The notes under the pieces: generated by a model
What the model saw: the letters and a program-made list of their open reading frames with translations, nothing else
The model's database searches: none
What the model was told of the DNA's origin: nothing
Position numbers and translations under genes: made by a program
Shown: positions 43,353 through 53,095 of the stretch, piece by piece
How positions within the stretch are numbered: the first letter of the stretch is position 1
Layout of the letters: every line of letters starts with the position of its first letter
Source of the DNA: Glycocaulis abyssi
Lineage (GTDB): Bacteria; Pseudomonadota; Alphaproteobacteria; Caulobacterales; Maricaulaceae
Direction of reading: 5' to 3'
Length of the DNA: 64,000 bases
Assembly (NCBI RefSeq): GCF_041429775.1
Contig: NZ_CP163421.1
Span: 124,001 to 188,000, forward strand

Positions 43353-44111
43353 TTGGTCGACGTTTTCGACGAAGTTGAAGAAGAACTGCGCAAAGAGCGC
43401 TATATGCAGATGCTGCGCAGCTGGGGCCCGTGGGTGCTCGGCGCGGCCGTCACGGTCATTGCGGGTGTGGCGGGCTATCAGGGCTGGCGTGCCTGGCAGG
43501 AAAACCAGAGCGCGCAAGCCTCTGCGCAGTTTGCCGATGCGCGCGCCCTGCACGAGGCCGGCCAGACGGACGCGGCTCTCGAAGCCTATGCCTTGCTGGC
43601 CAGCGAAGGCCCGCGCGGCTATGCAACCCTGTCGCTGCTTCACCAGGCTGCCCTTGCGAGCGAGGCGGGCGACAATGCCGAAGCGGCGCGCCTCTATGAG
43701 GAGGCTGGCCAGCGTTCGCCGGTCGCCCTCATCCGCGATCTCGCCCGCTATCAGTCTGCGGTAGCTGGTTTTGATACGCTCTCCAGCGATGATCTCGCGC
43801 TCCGGCTTGACCCGCTGGTGTCCGGCGGCGGCGGCTTTGCCCTGTTATCCCGCGAGTTGATTGGCGCGGCGGCCTTGCGCGACGAACGGTGGAGCGAAGC
43901 GCGCCGTCACTATGAATTTGTGCAATTGTCGATAGATGCATCGGAAGCCATGCGTTCGCGGGCGCGTGACGCTCTGGCCGTGATTATGCGTGAAGCACCC
44001 GAGGAGGTGCCGGCTGACGCTGCGGCCGATGAATTGCCGGATCTTGCCGATACCAATGCTGCGCCCGGTCCGGCAGAGACTGCCGCTGAGGAAGAGGATA
44101 CTGTCGAATGA
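43353..44111 (+). CDS. YfgM-like tetratricopeptide membrane protein
   Basis: The 252-residue protein has a short cytoplasmic N-terminus (FDEVEEELRKERYMQMLRSWG), one transmembrane helix (about 26-46) and TPR-like periplasmic repeats. It ends in an acidic Ala/Glu tail. This is the layout of YfgM, the SecYEG-associated chaperone-linked protein encoded before bamB and der in many proteobacteria. The start is TTG. The stop overlaps bamB as ATGA. Confidence 0.85.
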   Translation: MVDVFDEVEEELRKERYMQMLRSWGPWVLGAAVTVIAGVAGYQGWRAWQENQSAQASAQFADARALHEAGQTDAALEAYALLASEGPRGYATLSLLHQAALASEAGDNAEAARLYEEAGQRSPVALIRDLARYQSAVAGFDTLSSDDLALRLDPLVSGGGGFALLSRELIGAAALRDERWSEARRHYEFVQLSIDASEAMRSRARDALAVIMREAPEEVPADAAADELPDLADTNAAPGPAETAAEEEDTVE

Positions 44112-45523
44112 CTTCTGCCCTTCGTATTGCCATGCTGGCAGCTCTGGCGAGCAGTTTCCTACTGGCCGGATGCAATGCCGGTGAGCAGATTTCCCGGCTC
44201 AATCCTTTCTCTGGCGGAGACCGCGAAGACCCTAATGCGCCGCCGCGCGATCAGCGCGTGCCGGTTCTGGGCGTGGGTGAAAGTCTGGAGATCAGTGGCG
44301 GTACGCGCGTCACCCTGCCGTCCGCCTATGTCAATGACCGCTGGCCCCAACCGGACGGGTTCCCGACCCACGCCATGCAGCACACGCAGGCGCGCGGCAG
44401 CCTGGAACGCATCTGGCGTGCCGATATCGGTGCGGGCTCCAACCGCGACCGCCGCATCAATGCGCGCCCGGTTGTGCTCGACGGGACCGTTTACACGGTC
44501 GACGGGGATGGCCGTGTGACGGCGACCAACGCCGAGACGGGCGCACGCCGGTGGCAGGTGCGCCTGACACCACGCGAGGAAGCCCAGGGTGGCGGCGTTT
44601 CGCTGCCCATCCCCTTCATTGGCCGCGAGGGCGGAGGCTCGGACCGGTATGCGTTCGGTGGCGGCATCGCTGTCGATGGCGGACGTGTCTATGTGCATAC
44701 GGGGCGGCGCTTCATGGCGGCCCTCAACGCGTCCAATGGCGAGGAAGTCTGGCGCGAGACGGTGCTGACGCCGCTGATCGCGGCGCCAACAGTCGCCGAT
44801 GGCCGCGTCTATTCGATCACCCACGAGAACGAGCTGATCGCGTTTGACGCCTCTTCGGGCAATATCCAGTGGACGCATGGTGCGATTGCGGATTCTGCAC
44901 GGCTGCTCACAGCCCCCAGCGTGGCCGTACAGGGCGATGTTGTGGTGGCCCCGTTCAGCTCTGGCGAGCTGATCGCGCTGCGCGCACAAAACGGAACGGT
45001 TCTGTGGAGCGACTCGCTCACGCGTGCCGGCGGCCTGACGCCGATGTCCTCGATCAACGACATTGCCGGATCGCCGGTGATTGGCGGAGGCGAGGTTTAT
45101 GCGCTGAGCCATTCGGGCGTCATGGCGTCGTTTGACATGCGCACCGGGGAACGCAACTGGACCCAGCCTGCCAGCGCGCTGCATGCCCCATGGCTTGTGG
45201 GCAATTATCTGTTTGTGGTGACGAGTGATGCCCAGGTGGTGGCGTTTGAACGCCAGACCGGGGATGTCGCCTGGATCACACAGCTGGAAGCTTTCCGCAA
45301 TGAGCGCCGCCGCCGTGACCGTATTGCGTGGGCAGGCCCTGTACTCGCTGGCAACCGGCTGCTTGCGGCGTCATCGCGCGGCGATCTGGTCATCATCAAC
45401 CCGGCTGATGGCACGATTCAGGAGCGCCGCAGTCTCGGCGATCCGGTGTTCATCGCCCCGGTCATCGCCAATGAGACGGTGTATATCGTGACCGATAATG
45501 GCCGCCTGATCGCGCTGCGATAG
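44108..45523 (+). CDS. bamB: BamB-like outer-membrane assembly lipoprotein
   Basis: The 471-residue protein has a lipobox (SSFLLAGC, Cys about residue 22) and an eight-bladed PQQ-type propeller with repeats such as VLDGTVYTVDGDGRVTATNAETGARRWQV and VADGRVYSITHENELIAFDASSGNIQW. BamB supports beta-barrel assembly with BamA. The order yfgM-bamB-der matches the classical arrangement and supports the call over a PQQ enzyme. Confidence 0.88.
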   Translation: MTSALRIAMLAALASSFLLAGCNAGEQISRLNPFSGGDREDPNAPPRDQRVPVLGVGESLEISGGTRVTLPSAYVNDRWPQPDGFPTHAMQHTQARGSLERIWRADIGAGSNRDRRINARPVVLDGTVYTVDGDGRVTATNAETGARRWQVRLTPREEAQGGGVSLPIPFIGREGGGSDRYAFGGGIAVDGGRVYVHTGRRFMAALNASNGEEVWRETVLTPLIAAPTVADGRVYSITHENELIAFDASSGNIQWTHGAIADSARLLTAPSVAVQGDVVVAPFSSGELIALRAQNGTVLWSDSLTRAGGLTPMSSINDIAGSPVIGGGEVYALSHSGVMASFDMRTGERNWTQPASALHAPWLVGNYLFVVTSDAQVVAFERQTGDVAWITQLEAFRNERRRRDRIAWAGPVLAGNRLLAASSRGDLVIINPADGTIQERRSLGDPVFIAPVIANETVYIVTDNGRLIALR

Positions 45524-45546
45524 AGAAAGGTACGGGAGCCTCTCCC

Positions 45547-46911
45547 ATGTCTCCCGAACGTATAGCCAGCCTTGCCATTGTCGGCAGACCCAATGTCGGC
45601 AAGTCGACCCTGTTCAACCGTCTGGCGGGCAAGCCGCTGGCCATGGTTGACGACCGGCCTGGCGTCACGCGTGACCGGCGCGAGGCGCGCGGGCGGCTGG
45701 GCGATCTCGATCTGCGTCTTGTCGACACGGCCGGCTATGAGGACAAGGAAACCGGCATCGAAGTGCGCATGCGCCAGCAGACCGAGATTGCGCTGGCCGA
45801 AGCCGATGTCTGCCTGTTCCTGATCGATGGGCGTGAGGGCGTTACTGCGCTCGACCAGCGCTTTGGCGAGCTTCTGCGCCGTGCCTCCAAGCCTGTGATC
45901 CTTCTGGTCAACAAGGCAGAAGGCAAGCAGGGCGATGAGGGCATTCTGGAAGCCTGGAATCTGGGTCTGGGCGAGCCCATCCCTATCTCGGCGGCCCACG
46001 GCGAGGGAATGGGTGATCTCTATCAGGCCATCCGCGCCGCGCTTGGCGAGGCGGGGATTGATGACGGGCCGACGCCCGATGCCGATGAGGAGGAAGGCGC
46101 GCCCTTGCGCATCGCCGTGGCCGGCCGGCCCAATGTCGGCAAATCCACCCTCATCAACGCGCTGATCGGTCAGGAGCGCCTGATTACCGGGCCGGAAGCG
46201 GGCCTGACGCGTGATGCCATTGCCGTGGACTGGCTGTGGGACGGCCAGCGCGTGCGCCTGCATGACACGGCGGGCCTTCGAAAGCGCGGCAAGGTGGATG
46301 ACAGGCTGGAGCGTATGAGCGCGGCCGATACGCTGCGCGCCATCAAGTTTGCCGAAATCGTGCTTTTGCTGGTCGACGCCGAACATCCGCTCGAAAAGCA
46401 GGATCTCACCATTGCCGACCGCGTGGAAAGCGAGGGGCGTGGCCTGATCGTTCTTGTGACCAAATGGGATCTGGTCAAGGAGAAGCAGGCGAAACTTGCC
46501 GAGCTGCGCGAGGAGTTCGAGCGCATGCTGCCCCAGGTGCGCGGTGCGCCGCTCATTCCGGTGTCGGCGCTGACCGGCTTTGGCCTCGACAAGATCATGC
46601 CGGCGGTCGTCGCCCTGCACAAGAACTGGTCAGTGAAGGTGAAGACGCGCGACCTTAATGACTGGCTGGCCGAGATGGTGGCCCGCCACCCGCCACCCGC
46701 TGTCGATGGCAAGCGTATCCGCCCCAAATACATGGCCCAGACCAAGGCCCGCCCGCCCACCTTTGTGCTGATGGCTTCGCGTGCAGGAAAACTGCCCGAC
46801 AGTTATAAGCGCTATCTGGTCAATGGCTTGCGCGAAGCGTTCGAATTGCCGGGCGTGCCGATCCGCCTGATCGTGAAGGCGGGCAAGAACCCGTATGCGG
46901 ACAAGGGGTAG
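45547..46911 (+). CDS. der: Ribosome-assembly GTPase Der (EngA)
   Basis: The 454-residue protein has two tandem GTPase domains, each with GRPNVGKST (G1) at about 13 and 195, DxxG (VDTAGYEDKET; LHDTAGLRKRG) and NKxD or TKWD. The C-terminal KH-like domain contains RPPTFVLMASRAGKLPDSYKRYL. Der is needed for 50S subunit maturation. A series of hairpins begins 16 bases after its stop. Confidence 0.97.
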   Translation: MSPERIASLAIVGRPNVGKSTLFNRLAGKPLAMVDDRPGVTRDRREARGRLGDLDLRLVDTAGYEDKETGIEVRMRQQTEIALAEADVCLFLIDGREGVTALDQRFGELLRRASKPVILLVNKAEGKQGDEGILEAWNLGLGEPIPISAAHGEGMGDLYQAIRAALGEAGIDDGPTPDADEEEGAPLRIAVAGRPNVGKSTLINALIGQERLITGPEAGLTRDAIAVDWLWDGQRVRLHDTAGLRKRGKVDDRLERMSAADTLRAIKFAEIVLLLVDAEHPLEKQDLTIADRVESEGRGLIVLVTKWDLVKEKQAKLAELREEFERMLPQVRGAPLIPVSALTGFGLDKIMPAVVALHKNWSVKVKTRDLNDWLAEMVARHPPPAVDGKRIRPKYMAQTKARPPTFVLMASRAGKLPDSYKRYLVNGLREAFELPGVPIRLIVKAGKNPYADKG

Positions 46912-47350
46912 GGGATTTCTTAGTTCCGCAGCCCATCCGGGCTGCGATATTCCGCGAAAAGTCGCGGGCGGCCGTTCGGCCTTGCGGCGCTGCGCGCCGG
47001 GATCCATAACTATCTACATAACAAGTATTTGCGTTTCACCGGCGGACGCCGGTGTCCAGCCTTCTTCTGGCTCCCGGCTTTCGCCGGGAAAACGAAGAAT
47101 GGGATACTGGACTCGCCTCTTCCTTTGAGGGCTGGGACCGGAAGTGGAAGAAGCCATGGCGACTCTTCAGACCAACTGTGCGAATGCGCGGGATGGACTG
47201 ATCCCGATCCGGGCATAAGCCTGCGCCCTTCCCCGGCCAGCGGGGTCAAAGCCTGCGTCATATCAACACCATACGACGCCACACACCGCACTTATCCGGC
47301 GGGCCGGGTCTGGTGGTATATTCGTATATGGGACGGCAGAGCGCGGGTTT
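46912..47350. other. 439-bp intergenic region with a cluster of small hairpins
   Basis: No gene was found. Six short perfect dyads lie within about 165 bases: 46927-46946 (8-bp stem), 46952-46967 (6), 46970-46981 (4), 46986-46998 (5), 47037-47054 (CACCGGCG-GA-CGCCGGTG, 8) and 47072-47089 (TCCCGGC-TTTC-GCCGGGA, 7). The last two resemble extragenic palindromic repeats common in alphaproteobacteria. None has a T run, though the first group may end der transcripts. 47090-47350 shows nothing recognisable. Confidence 0.6.
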
Positions 47351-48064
47351 CTAACCCGCCCGCACCACTTCGCTATGGCGTGTCTCGGCCGGCGAGGATA
47401 ATTCCACGATCAGCGGCGTGACGGTTTCCGGCAGCGGCACGCTTTGCGGGTCTTCGCCCGGCACCGCGCGGGTGCGCATGGCGGTGCGCATACGGCCCGG
47501 ATCGAGCAGGTTTACGCGAACAGTGCTCTCTGCGAGCTCTGCGGCCCAGCTTTTCACCAGCGCTTCGAGGCCCGCCTTGGACGCGCCATAGGCGGCCCAG
47601 TAGGCGCGCGTCTTGGCACCGTCAGACGTGGTGACAAACACGGCGCGGCCAGCGTCTGATTTGCGCAGGAGCGGCTCGAATGCACGGATCAGGCGGGCCG
47701 GAGCGACGAGGTTCACCGCCAGCACTTCGTTCCAGGTCTTGGACGGTATCTGATGGGCGGGCATCAGCTTGCCGAGCGCGCCGGCATTGGCCACCAGAAT
47801 GTCCAGCTTGCCCCAGCGCTCACCCACCGCTTCGGCCAGCTTTTCGATGCCGTCAGGCGTCATCAGGTCCATCGGCACCAGCGTGACCGAGCCGCCAGCC
47901 GCGCTGATTTCATCGTCGAGCGCTTCCAGCCCGCCGCGCGTGCGGGCGGTGGCGATGACATGGGCGCCGGCAGCGGCAAGGGCCTTGGCCGTGGCATAGC
48001 CAAGGCCGCGCGAGGCGCCGGTGACGAGTGCCACGCGCCCGGAGAGGGAGTTGTTTTCGGTCAT
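47351..48064 (-). CDS. SDR family oxidoreductase
   Basis: The 237-residue classical SDR has TGASRGLGYATAKALAAAG, the VANAG motif, catalytic Ser in FVTTSDGAK and YGASKAGLEALVKSWA. The C-terminal tail SPAETRHSEVVRAG is short. Its start overlaps the purF stop as ATGA, so it is the last gene of the long minus-strand operon. The substrate is unknown. Confidence 0.9.
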   Translation of the reverse strand: MTENNSLSGRVALVTGASRGLGYATAKALAAAGAHVIATARTRGGLEALDDEISAAGGSVTLVPMDLMTPDGIEKLAEAVGERWGKLDILVANAGALGKLMPAHQIPSKTWNEVLAVNLVAPARLIRAFEPLLRKSDAGRAVFVTTSDGAKTRAYWAAYGASKAGLEALVKSWAAELAESTVRVNLLDPGRMRTAMRTRAVPGEDPQSVPLPETVTPLIVELSSPAETRHSEVVRAG

Positions 48065-49539
48065 GCGTCCACGAGCAGTGAAAGTTGCTGGTCCTTGGCG
48101 GAACTGGCCCGGTCGCGGTCTGCGAGCCGGGTGGGATACTCGCCGGTGAAGTAATGGTCGGCCAGTTGCGGCTGAGCGTCATTGCGCGGCGCGTCGCACA
48201 CCGCCCAGTACAGGCCCTCGACAGACAGGAAGCCGAGCGAATCGCATTCCAGCAATGCCTGCATGCGTTCGGGGTCATGGCTTGCCGCCATCAGCTCCTC
48301 GCGCATCGGCATGTCGATGCCGTAAAAGTCCGGATGGGTGATGGGCGGGCAGGCCGAGCGGAAATGGACTTCGGTGGCACCGGCCTCGCGCACCATGCGC
48401 ACGATTTTCTTCGAGGTCGTGCCGCGCACGATGGAATCGTCAATCAGCAGGACGCGCTTGCCTTTGAGCACCGAGGCGTTGGCGGCGTGCTTGCGCTTCA
48501 CACCGAGATCGCGCTTGGCCTGTGTGGGCTGGATGAAGGTGCGGCCCACGAAGTGGGCGCGGATGATCCCCAGATCGAAGGGTTTGCCGATCTTTTCGGC
48601 ATAGCCCAGCGCCGCGGCGATACCGCTATCGGGTACCGGGACGACCACATCGATATCGGCGGGTGTTTCTTCGGCCAGCCTGCGGCCCATGCGCTTGCGC
48701 GCTTCATAGACCGAGCGGCCGGCGATTACCGAGTCGGGGCGGGCAAAATAGATATATTCAAAGGCGCAGGGACGCGGCGGGCGCACCGGCGCGTAGCGCA
48801 CGCTCTCAATGCCGTTATCGCTGATGATGACAGCTTCGCCCGGCTCGATCTCGCGGATCAGGCGCGCGCCGATCATGTCCAGCGCGCAGGTCTCGCTGGC
48901 GAGAATCACCGCCCCGTCCAGCTCGCCCATGACCAGCGGGCGGATGCCGAACGGGTCACGCGCACCGATCAGCTTGTCGTTGGAAATGGCCACCAGCGCG
49001 AACGCGCCTTCGACCTGTTTCAGGGCTTGAAGCAGACGGTCAGCCGATTTGGTCTTGCGGGAGCGGGCGGCCAGCTGCAGCACGACTTCGGTGTCGGAGG
49101 TGGACTGGAAGATGGCCCCGGCCTGCACCAGCTCCTCACGCAGTATGCGCGCATTGGTCAGATTGCCGTTATGGGCGATGGCGAGCCCGCCGCCGCGCAC
49201 ATCGGCATAGAGCGGCTGCACATTGCGCAGCACCGGCGCGCCGGAGGTGGAATAGCGCACATGGCCGATCGCCATTGAGCCTGCCAACTGGTCGAGCCTT
49301 ACCGGATCGGTGAAATGGTCGGCGACCAGCCCCTGATGGCGCTCTGAATGGAAGCGGCCATTATCATAGCTGGTTATGCCGCACGCTTCCTGACCGCGAT
49401 GCTGCAGGGCCTGCAGGCCAAAGGCGGCCAGCACGGCGGCCTTGTCTGCGCCGCGTACCCCGAACACGCCGCATTCTTCGCGCGCTCGGTCGGTTAGCGG
49501 ATCATAGGTGAGGGTCGGCAAGGGGGGTAAAGCGGACAT
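48061..49539 (-). CDS. purF: Amidophosphoribosyltransferase
   Basis: The 492-residue enzyme makes phosphoribosylamine, the first step of purine synthesis. The mature Ntn nucleophile is Cys23, so a 22-residue propeptide (ending REE) is expected to be cleaved. The glutaminase domain has GHVRYSTSGAPVLRNVQPLY. The PRTase domain has PDSGIAAALGYA and the PRPP loop VLLIDDSIVRGTTSKKIV. This third purine gene in the window is far from the gua block. Confidence 0.97.
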   Translation of the reverse strand: MSALPPLPTLTYDPLTDRAREECGVFGVRGADKAAVLAAFGLQALQHRGQEACGITSYDNGRFHSERHQGLVADHFTDPVRLDQLAGSMAIGHVRYSTSGAPVLRNVQPLYADVRGGGLAIAHNGNLTNARILREELVQAGAIFQSTSDTEVVLQLAARSRKTKSADRLLQALKQVEGAFALVAISNDKLIGARDPFGIRPLVMGELDGAVILASETCALDMIGARLIREIEPGEAVIISDNGIESVRYAPVRPPRPCAFEYIYFARPDSVIAGRSVYEARKRMGRRLAEETPADIDVVVPVPDSGIAAALGYAEKIGKPFDLGIIRAHFVGRTFIQPTQAKRDLGVKRKHAANASVLKGKRVLLIDDSIVRGTTSKKIVRMVREAGATEVHFRSACPPITHPDFYGIDMPMREELMAASHDPERMQALLECDSLGFLSVEGLYWAVCDAPRNDAQPQLADHYFTGEYPTRLADRDRASSAKDQQLSLLVDA

Positions 49540-49559
49540 CCGAACCTCGATAGAAGCGG

Positions 49560-50153
49560 CTAATCGGGATTTGTGGACCGGATAAGCCTGTCCAAAGCCT
49601 CGCGGTCAAGGTCTTCATCAGTAGGCGGCGCATCTTGCGCTTCACTTTCACGTGCGCCTTCGGCCCAGGAGCCTTCCGGAGCAAGGCGTTGCAGCAGTTC
49701 TGCGGTGGCGTTGGCCAGCGGATAAACACGTGCGCCCTGCAGCCATTCGGGCTGCGCGCCGGGCAGGGTGTTGCGGAACACCAGCACGAACAGGCCCAGA
49801 AGGACGAGGCCGCGCACCAGTCCGAAAACGAATCCCAGCGAGCGGTCGATGACGTTTACGTCCTCACCTGCCTTGGCGTTGGGCTGCAGTGAGGAGGTGA
49901 CGAAGCTGACCGCCAGATAGACCAGAATGAACACACCCGCGAGGGCAATGATGTTGGCGATCAGCGGCGAGCCGGTCAGCCCTTCCAGCAGGCCGGCAAA
50001 GACCGGGCGGCTCCAGAGCGCGGCCAGCGCGGCGGCGACAAAGGCGGCAATCGTCAGCGCCTCACGCACGAAGCCGCGCATGAGCGCCAGTATGCCTGAC
50101 ACGAAAAGCACCAGAAGTGCGAACAGGTCAAAGCCTGCAAGACCGGCTTCCAT
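49560..50153 (-). CDS. cvpA: CvpA family membrane protein
   Basis: The 197-residue protein has four transmembrane helices and the CvpA core (FDLFALLVLFVSGILALMRGFVREALTIAAFVAAALAA; DRSLGFVFGLVRGLVLLGL). An acidic C-terminal tail follows. CvpA often precedes purF, as here (20 bases). The function is envelope-related and still vague. Confidence 0.9.
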   Translation of the reverse strand: MEAGLAGFDLFALLVLFVSGILALMRGFVREALTIAAFVAAALAALWSRPVFAGLLEGLTGSPLIANIIALAGVFILVYLAVSFVTSSLQPNAKAGEDVNVIDRSLGFVFGLVRGLVLLGLFVLVFRNTLPGAQPEWLQGARVYPLANATAELLQRLAPEGSWAEGARESEAQDAPPTDEDLDREALDRLIRSTNPD

Positions 50154-50163
50154 CGCAATCCCC

Positions 50164-51534
50164 CTATTGCGGTCCCGGGTCGAGCCGGGAGACCAGTGTA
50201 TGCACTGTATCGATCCCCGTCACCTCCAGACCCGCGCCTTCAACGCCGGCCGGTACAATGGCGCGTGAGAAACCGAGCTTTGCCGCTTCCTTAAGGCGCG
50301 CTTCAGCCCGCCCTACGGTGCGTACATCGCCTGACAGCGCAATCTCGCCGAAGACGACGCCTTCGGCGGGCAGGGCGATATCGAAGGCGGAGGAGACCAG
50401 GGCGGCAGCTACAGCGAGGTCTGCAGCCGGCTCGGCGATTTTCAGACCGCCCGCCACATTCAGATAGACATCCTTGCCGCCAAAGCCGAGCCCGCAGCGC
50501 GCTTCCAGCACGGCCAGTACCATGGCGAGGCGGCCCGAATCCCAGCCCACAACCGCCCGGCGCGGCGTGCCGAAGGCGGCAGGCGCGACAAGAGCCTGTA
50601 TCTCGGTAAGGACGGGGCGTGTGCCTTCCATGCCGGCAAACACAGCCGCACCCGGCGCTGCGCTGCCGCGGCCATCAAGGAAGAGGGCAGAAGGGTTGGC
50701 GACCTCGCCCAGCCCTGCATCATTCATTTCAAAGACGCCGATCTCGTCGGTCGGCCCGAAACGGTTCTTTACCGCGCGCAGGATGCGGAACTGGTGGGAG
50801 CGCTCGCCCTCGAAATAGAGCACCGCATCGACCATGTGCTCGACCACGCGCGGGCCTGCGATCTGGCCATCCTTGGTGACGTGGCCGACAAGTACCACCA
50901 CGGTGCCGCGCTTTTTGGCGAAACGCACCAGCTCCTGCGCGCAGGCGCGCACCTGAGCGACCGTGCCCGGCGCGGCGGCAAGCTGGTCTGACCACAGCGT
51001 CTGGATGGAATCGAGAATGGCGATGGCGGGCGGGTCGCTTTTCAGGCCATCGAGAATGCTTTCCAGCGATGTCTCTGCCGCCAGTGCCACCGGCGCATCG
51101 GCAAGACCCAGACGGCGCGCGCGGCGGCGCACCTGGTCAGCGGCTTCCTCGCCGGAAATATAGACCGCGCTATGGCCCTTCAGGGCGAGACGCGCTGCGG
51201 CCTGAAGGAGAAGCGTGGATTTACCGATACCCGGATCGCCGCCCACCAGCACCGCAGAGCCGGGCACCAGCCCGCCACCGGCTACGCGGTCAAATTCGGC
51301 CATGCCGGTTTCAAAGCGGGGCGGGTCGTCCGTGGCGCTGCCCAGATCCACCAGTTCGAGGCGTGCGCGGCGCCCGGCAGAGCGTTTGGGGGCGCTGGCC
51401 TGCGTGCCGAGCGGTGCTGACTGGGTTTCTTCCTGCAGCGTGTTCCAGGAGCCGCAATCATCACAGCGCCCGGCCCATTTGGCATGGACCGCCCCGCAGG
51501 ACTGGCAGACATAGACGGTGTCGGAACGGGCCAA
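50164..51534 (-). CDS. radA: DNA repair protein RadA
   Basis: The 456-residue protein has an N-terminal zinc finger (CQSCGAVHAKWAGRCDDCGSW), a RecA-like ATPase (Walker A GGDPGIGKSTLLL, Walker B IAILDSIQ), the RadA-specific KNRFG motif in AVKNRFGPTDEIGVFEM and a C-terminal Lon-like domain (GGKDVYLNVAGGLKI). RadA promotes branch migration during recombination. It is part of the dnaB-to-SDR minus-strand run. Confidence 0.97.
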   Translation of the reverse strand: MARSDTVYVCQSCGAVHAKWAGRCDDCGSWNTLQEETQSAPLGTQASAPKRSAGRRARLELVDLGSATDDPPRFETGMAEFDRVAGGGLVPGSAVLVGGDPGIGKSTLLLQAAARLALKGHSAVYISGEEAADQVRRRARRLGLADAPVALAAETSLESILDGLKSDPPAIAILDSIQTLWSDQLAAAPGTVAQVRACAQELVRFAKKRGTVVVLVGHVTKDGQIAGPRVVEHMVDAVLYFEGERSHQFRILRAVKNRFGPTDEIGVFEMNDAGLGEVANPSALFLDGRGSAAPGAAVFAGMEGTRPVLTEIQALVAPAAFGTPRRAVVGWDSGRLAMVLAVLEARCGLGFGGKDVYLNVAGGLKIAEPAADLAVAAALVSSAFDIALPAEGVVFGEIALSGDVRTVGRAEARLKEAAKLGFSRAIVPAGVEGAGLEVTGIDTVHTLVSRLDPGPQ

Positions 51535-51564
51535 ATCAGGTCTCCGGCTGGCGCGTGGGGCAGT

Positions 51565-52314
51565 TTAATCCTCGATCGAGCGGCCTTGCACGAAGGCGCA
51601 CACGGCTGGGTCGGCGCAGGAATCGATGCCATCCAGCCCGCCGCGCCAGCGTATCTTGCCATTTTCGATCATGGCCACCTCGTCGGCGATCATGCGCATG
51701 GAGGCCATGTCGTGGGTGATGGTGACGGCGGTGGCGCCCAGCGATTTCACCTGCCGCACGATCAGCCGGTTGATGACGTCTGCCGTGACCGGATCGAGGC
51801 CGGTGGTCGGCTCATCAAAGAACAATATGGCAGGGCGGGTGACGATGGCGCGCGCCAGTGATGCGCGTTTGAGCATGCCGCCTGACAGCTCGCGCGGGGC
51901 GCGGTTTGCCACATCGGGTTCAAGGTCCACCTGTTCGAGCGCCTCGATGGCGCGCGCGCGCGCTTCGGGGCGCTTCATCTTGTGGGCCTTGAGAAGCTTG
52001 AATGCGACATTTTCCCAGACGGTAAGGGAGTCAAACAGGGCGCCTGACTGAAAGAGCATGCCGATCTGGTTGAGGCCGGGATCGGACGGGTCGCCGGGGC
52101 GAACCTTCAGGCCGTCAATCGCGACATGGCCCTTGTCCGGCGCGATCAGGCCCAGTGCGGTCTTTATCGCTACCGACTTGCCGGTGCCCGATCCGCCGAT
52201 GATGACCAGCGATTTGCCTTCGTAGGCGTCCAGCGAAAGGCCGTCGAGCACCACCTTGTTGCCGAAGCGCTTGCTCACATTCTTCCACGCGATTTTGACG
52301 GTGCCGCTCATCAT
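51565..52314 (-). CDS. MlaF-type ABC transporter ATP-binding protein
   Basis: The 249-residue ATPase has Walker A IGGSGTGKSVAIK, Q-loop LFQSGALFDSLTVWENV, signature LSGGMLKRASLARAI, Walker B ILFFDEPTTGLDPVTADVIN and H-loop THDMAS. The SGALFDSLTV region and the pairing with an MlaE permease identify the Mla lipid-transport type. No mlaD, mlaC or mlaB lies nearby. The first Met and the next one (52314 or 52311) are equally possible starts. Confidence 0.92.
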   Translation of the reverse strand: MMSGTVKIAWKNVSKRFGNKVVLDGLSLDAYEGKSLVIIGGSGTGKSVAIKTALGLIAPDKGHVAIDGLKVRPGDPSDPGLNQIGMLFQSGALFDSLTVWENVAFKLLKAHKMKRPEARARAIEALEQVDLEPDVANRAPRELSGGMLKRASLARAIVTRPAILFFDEPTTGLDPVTADVINRLIVRQVKSLGATAVTITHDMASMRMIADEVAMIENGKIRWRGGLDGIDSCADPAVCAFVQGRSIED

Positions 52315-52321
52315 CGCCCCC

Positions 52322-53095
52322 TTACACGAACATCGAGGTGAGGATGAAATTGGCGGCGAATATCAGCATGGCGGCTGATACCACGGCATGGGTGGCGGCC
52401 CGGCCGACGCCTTGCGCGCCGCCTTGCGCGTGATAGCCGTGATAGCAGCCCATCAGGGTGAGCAGAAAGCCGAATACGGCGGCCTTGATAAGGCCCGAGA
52501 TCACATCCCAGCGCTCCAGAATGTCGGCCGAGTTGCGCACATAGACTGTCGGATCAAATTCCAGCGTTGTTATGCCGACCAGAAATCCGCCGAATATGCC
52601 GACCACATCGGCCACCAGCACCAGCAGGGGCAGCACGACGATACCGGCCAGCACGCGCGGCACGACGAGATAGCGCATCGGGTCGATGGTCAGCGTGTGC
52701 AGGGCGTCAATCTGCTCGGTCGCGCGCATGGCACCGATCTCGGCGGCGATGCCTGAAGAGACCCGCCCGGCCAGCATCAGTGCCGCGATGACCGGGCCCA
52801 GCTCGCGCACAATGCCCAGCGCAACGATATTGGGCACAAAGCTCTCCGCGTTGAAGCGTTCCCCGCCGACATAGATGTTCAGCGCCAGCGCCGCGCCGGT
52901 AAACAGCGCGGTCAGGCCCACCACCGGCAGGGACAGAAATCCGATACGCGCCAGCTGCTGGGTGAACTGGCCAAGGAAGAACGGGCCGATCACGGCCTGA
53001 ACGGTGTGGCCGGCGAAAATCGCAATGGCGCCAATGGAGCGCAGAAGCGAAAGCACGCCGCGGCCAAGCGCTCTGACGGGATTAAACACTGTCAT
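52322..53095 (-). CDS. MlaE-type ABC transporter permease
   Basis: The 257-residue permease has about five transmembrane helices and MlaE motifs: GLTALFTGAALALNIYVGG, ELGPVIAALMLAGRVSSGIAAEIGAMRATEQIDAL and YLVVPRVLAGIVVLPLL. With the ATPase seven bases downstream it would move phospholipid between membranes. Its start overlaps the alr stop by four bases. Confidence 0.93.
   Translation of the reverse strand: MTVFNPVRALGRGVLSLLRSIGAIAIFAGHTVQAVIGPFFLGQFTQQLARIGFLSLPVVGLTALFTGAALALNIYVGGERFNAESFVPNIVALGIVRELGPVIAALMLAGRVSSGIAAEIGAMRATEQIDALHTLTIDPMRYLVVPRVLAGIVVLPLLVLVADVVGIFGGFLVGITTLEFDPTVYVRNSADILERWDVISGLIKAAVFGFLLTLMGCYHGYHAQGGAQGVGRAATHAVVSAAMLIFAANFILTSMFV

Noticed and set aside
47299-47367. 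tRNA-like stretch: a GCGGGCC start, a hairpin with loop TTTCTAA and an ACCA end
   Set aside because: It is about 69 bases with no proper D or T arm (no TTC-purine-A loop), and its 3' part codes for the end of the SDR gene. The acceptor-like pairing is best explained by chance in GC-rich DNA.
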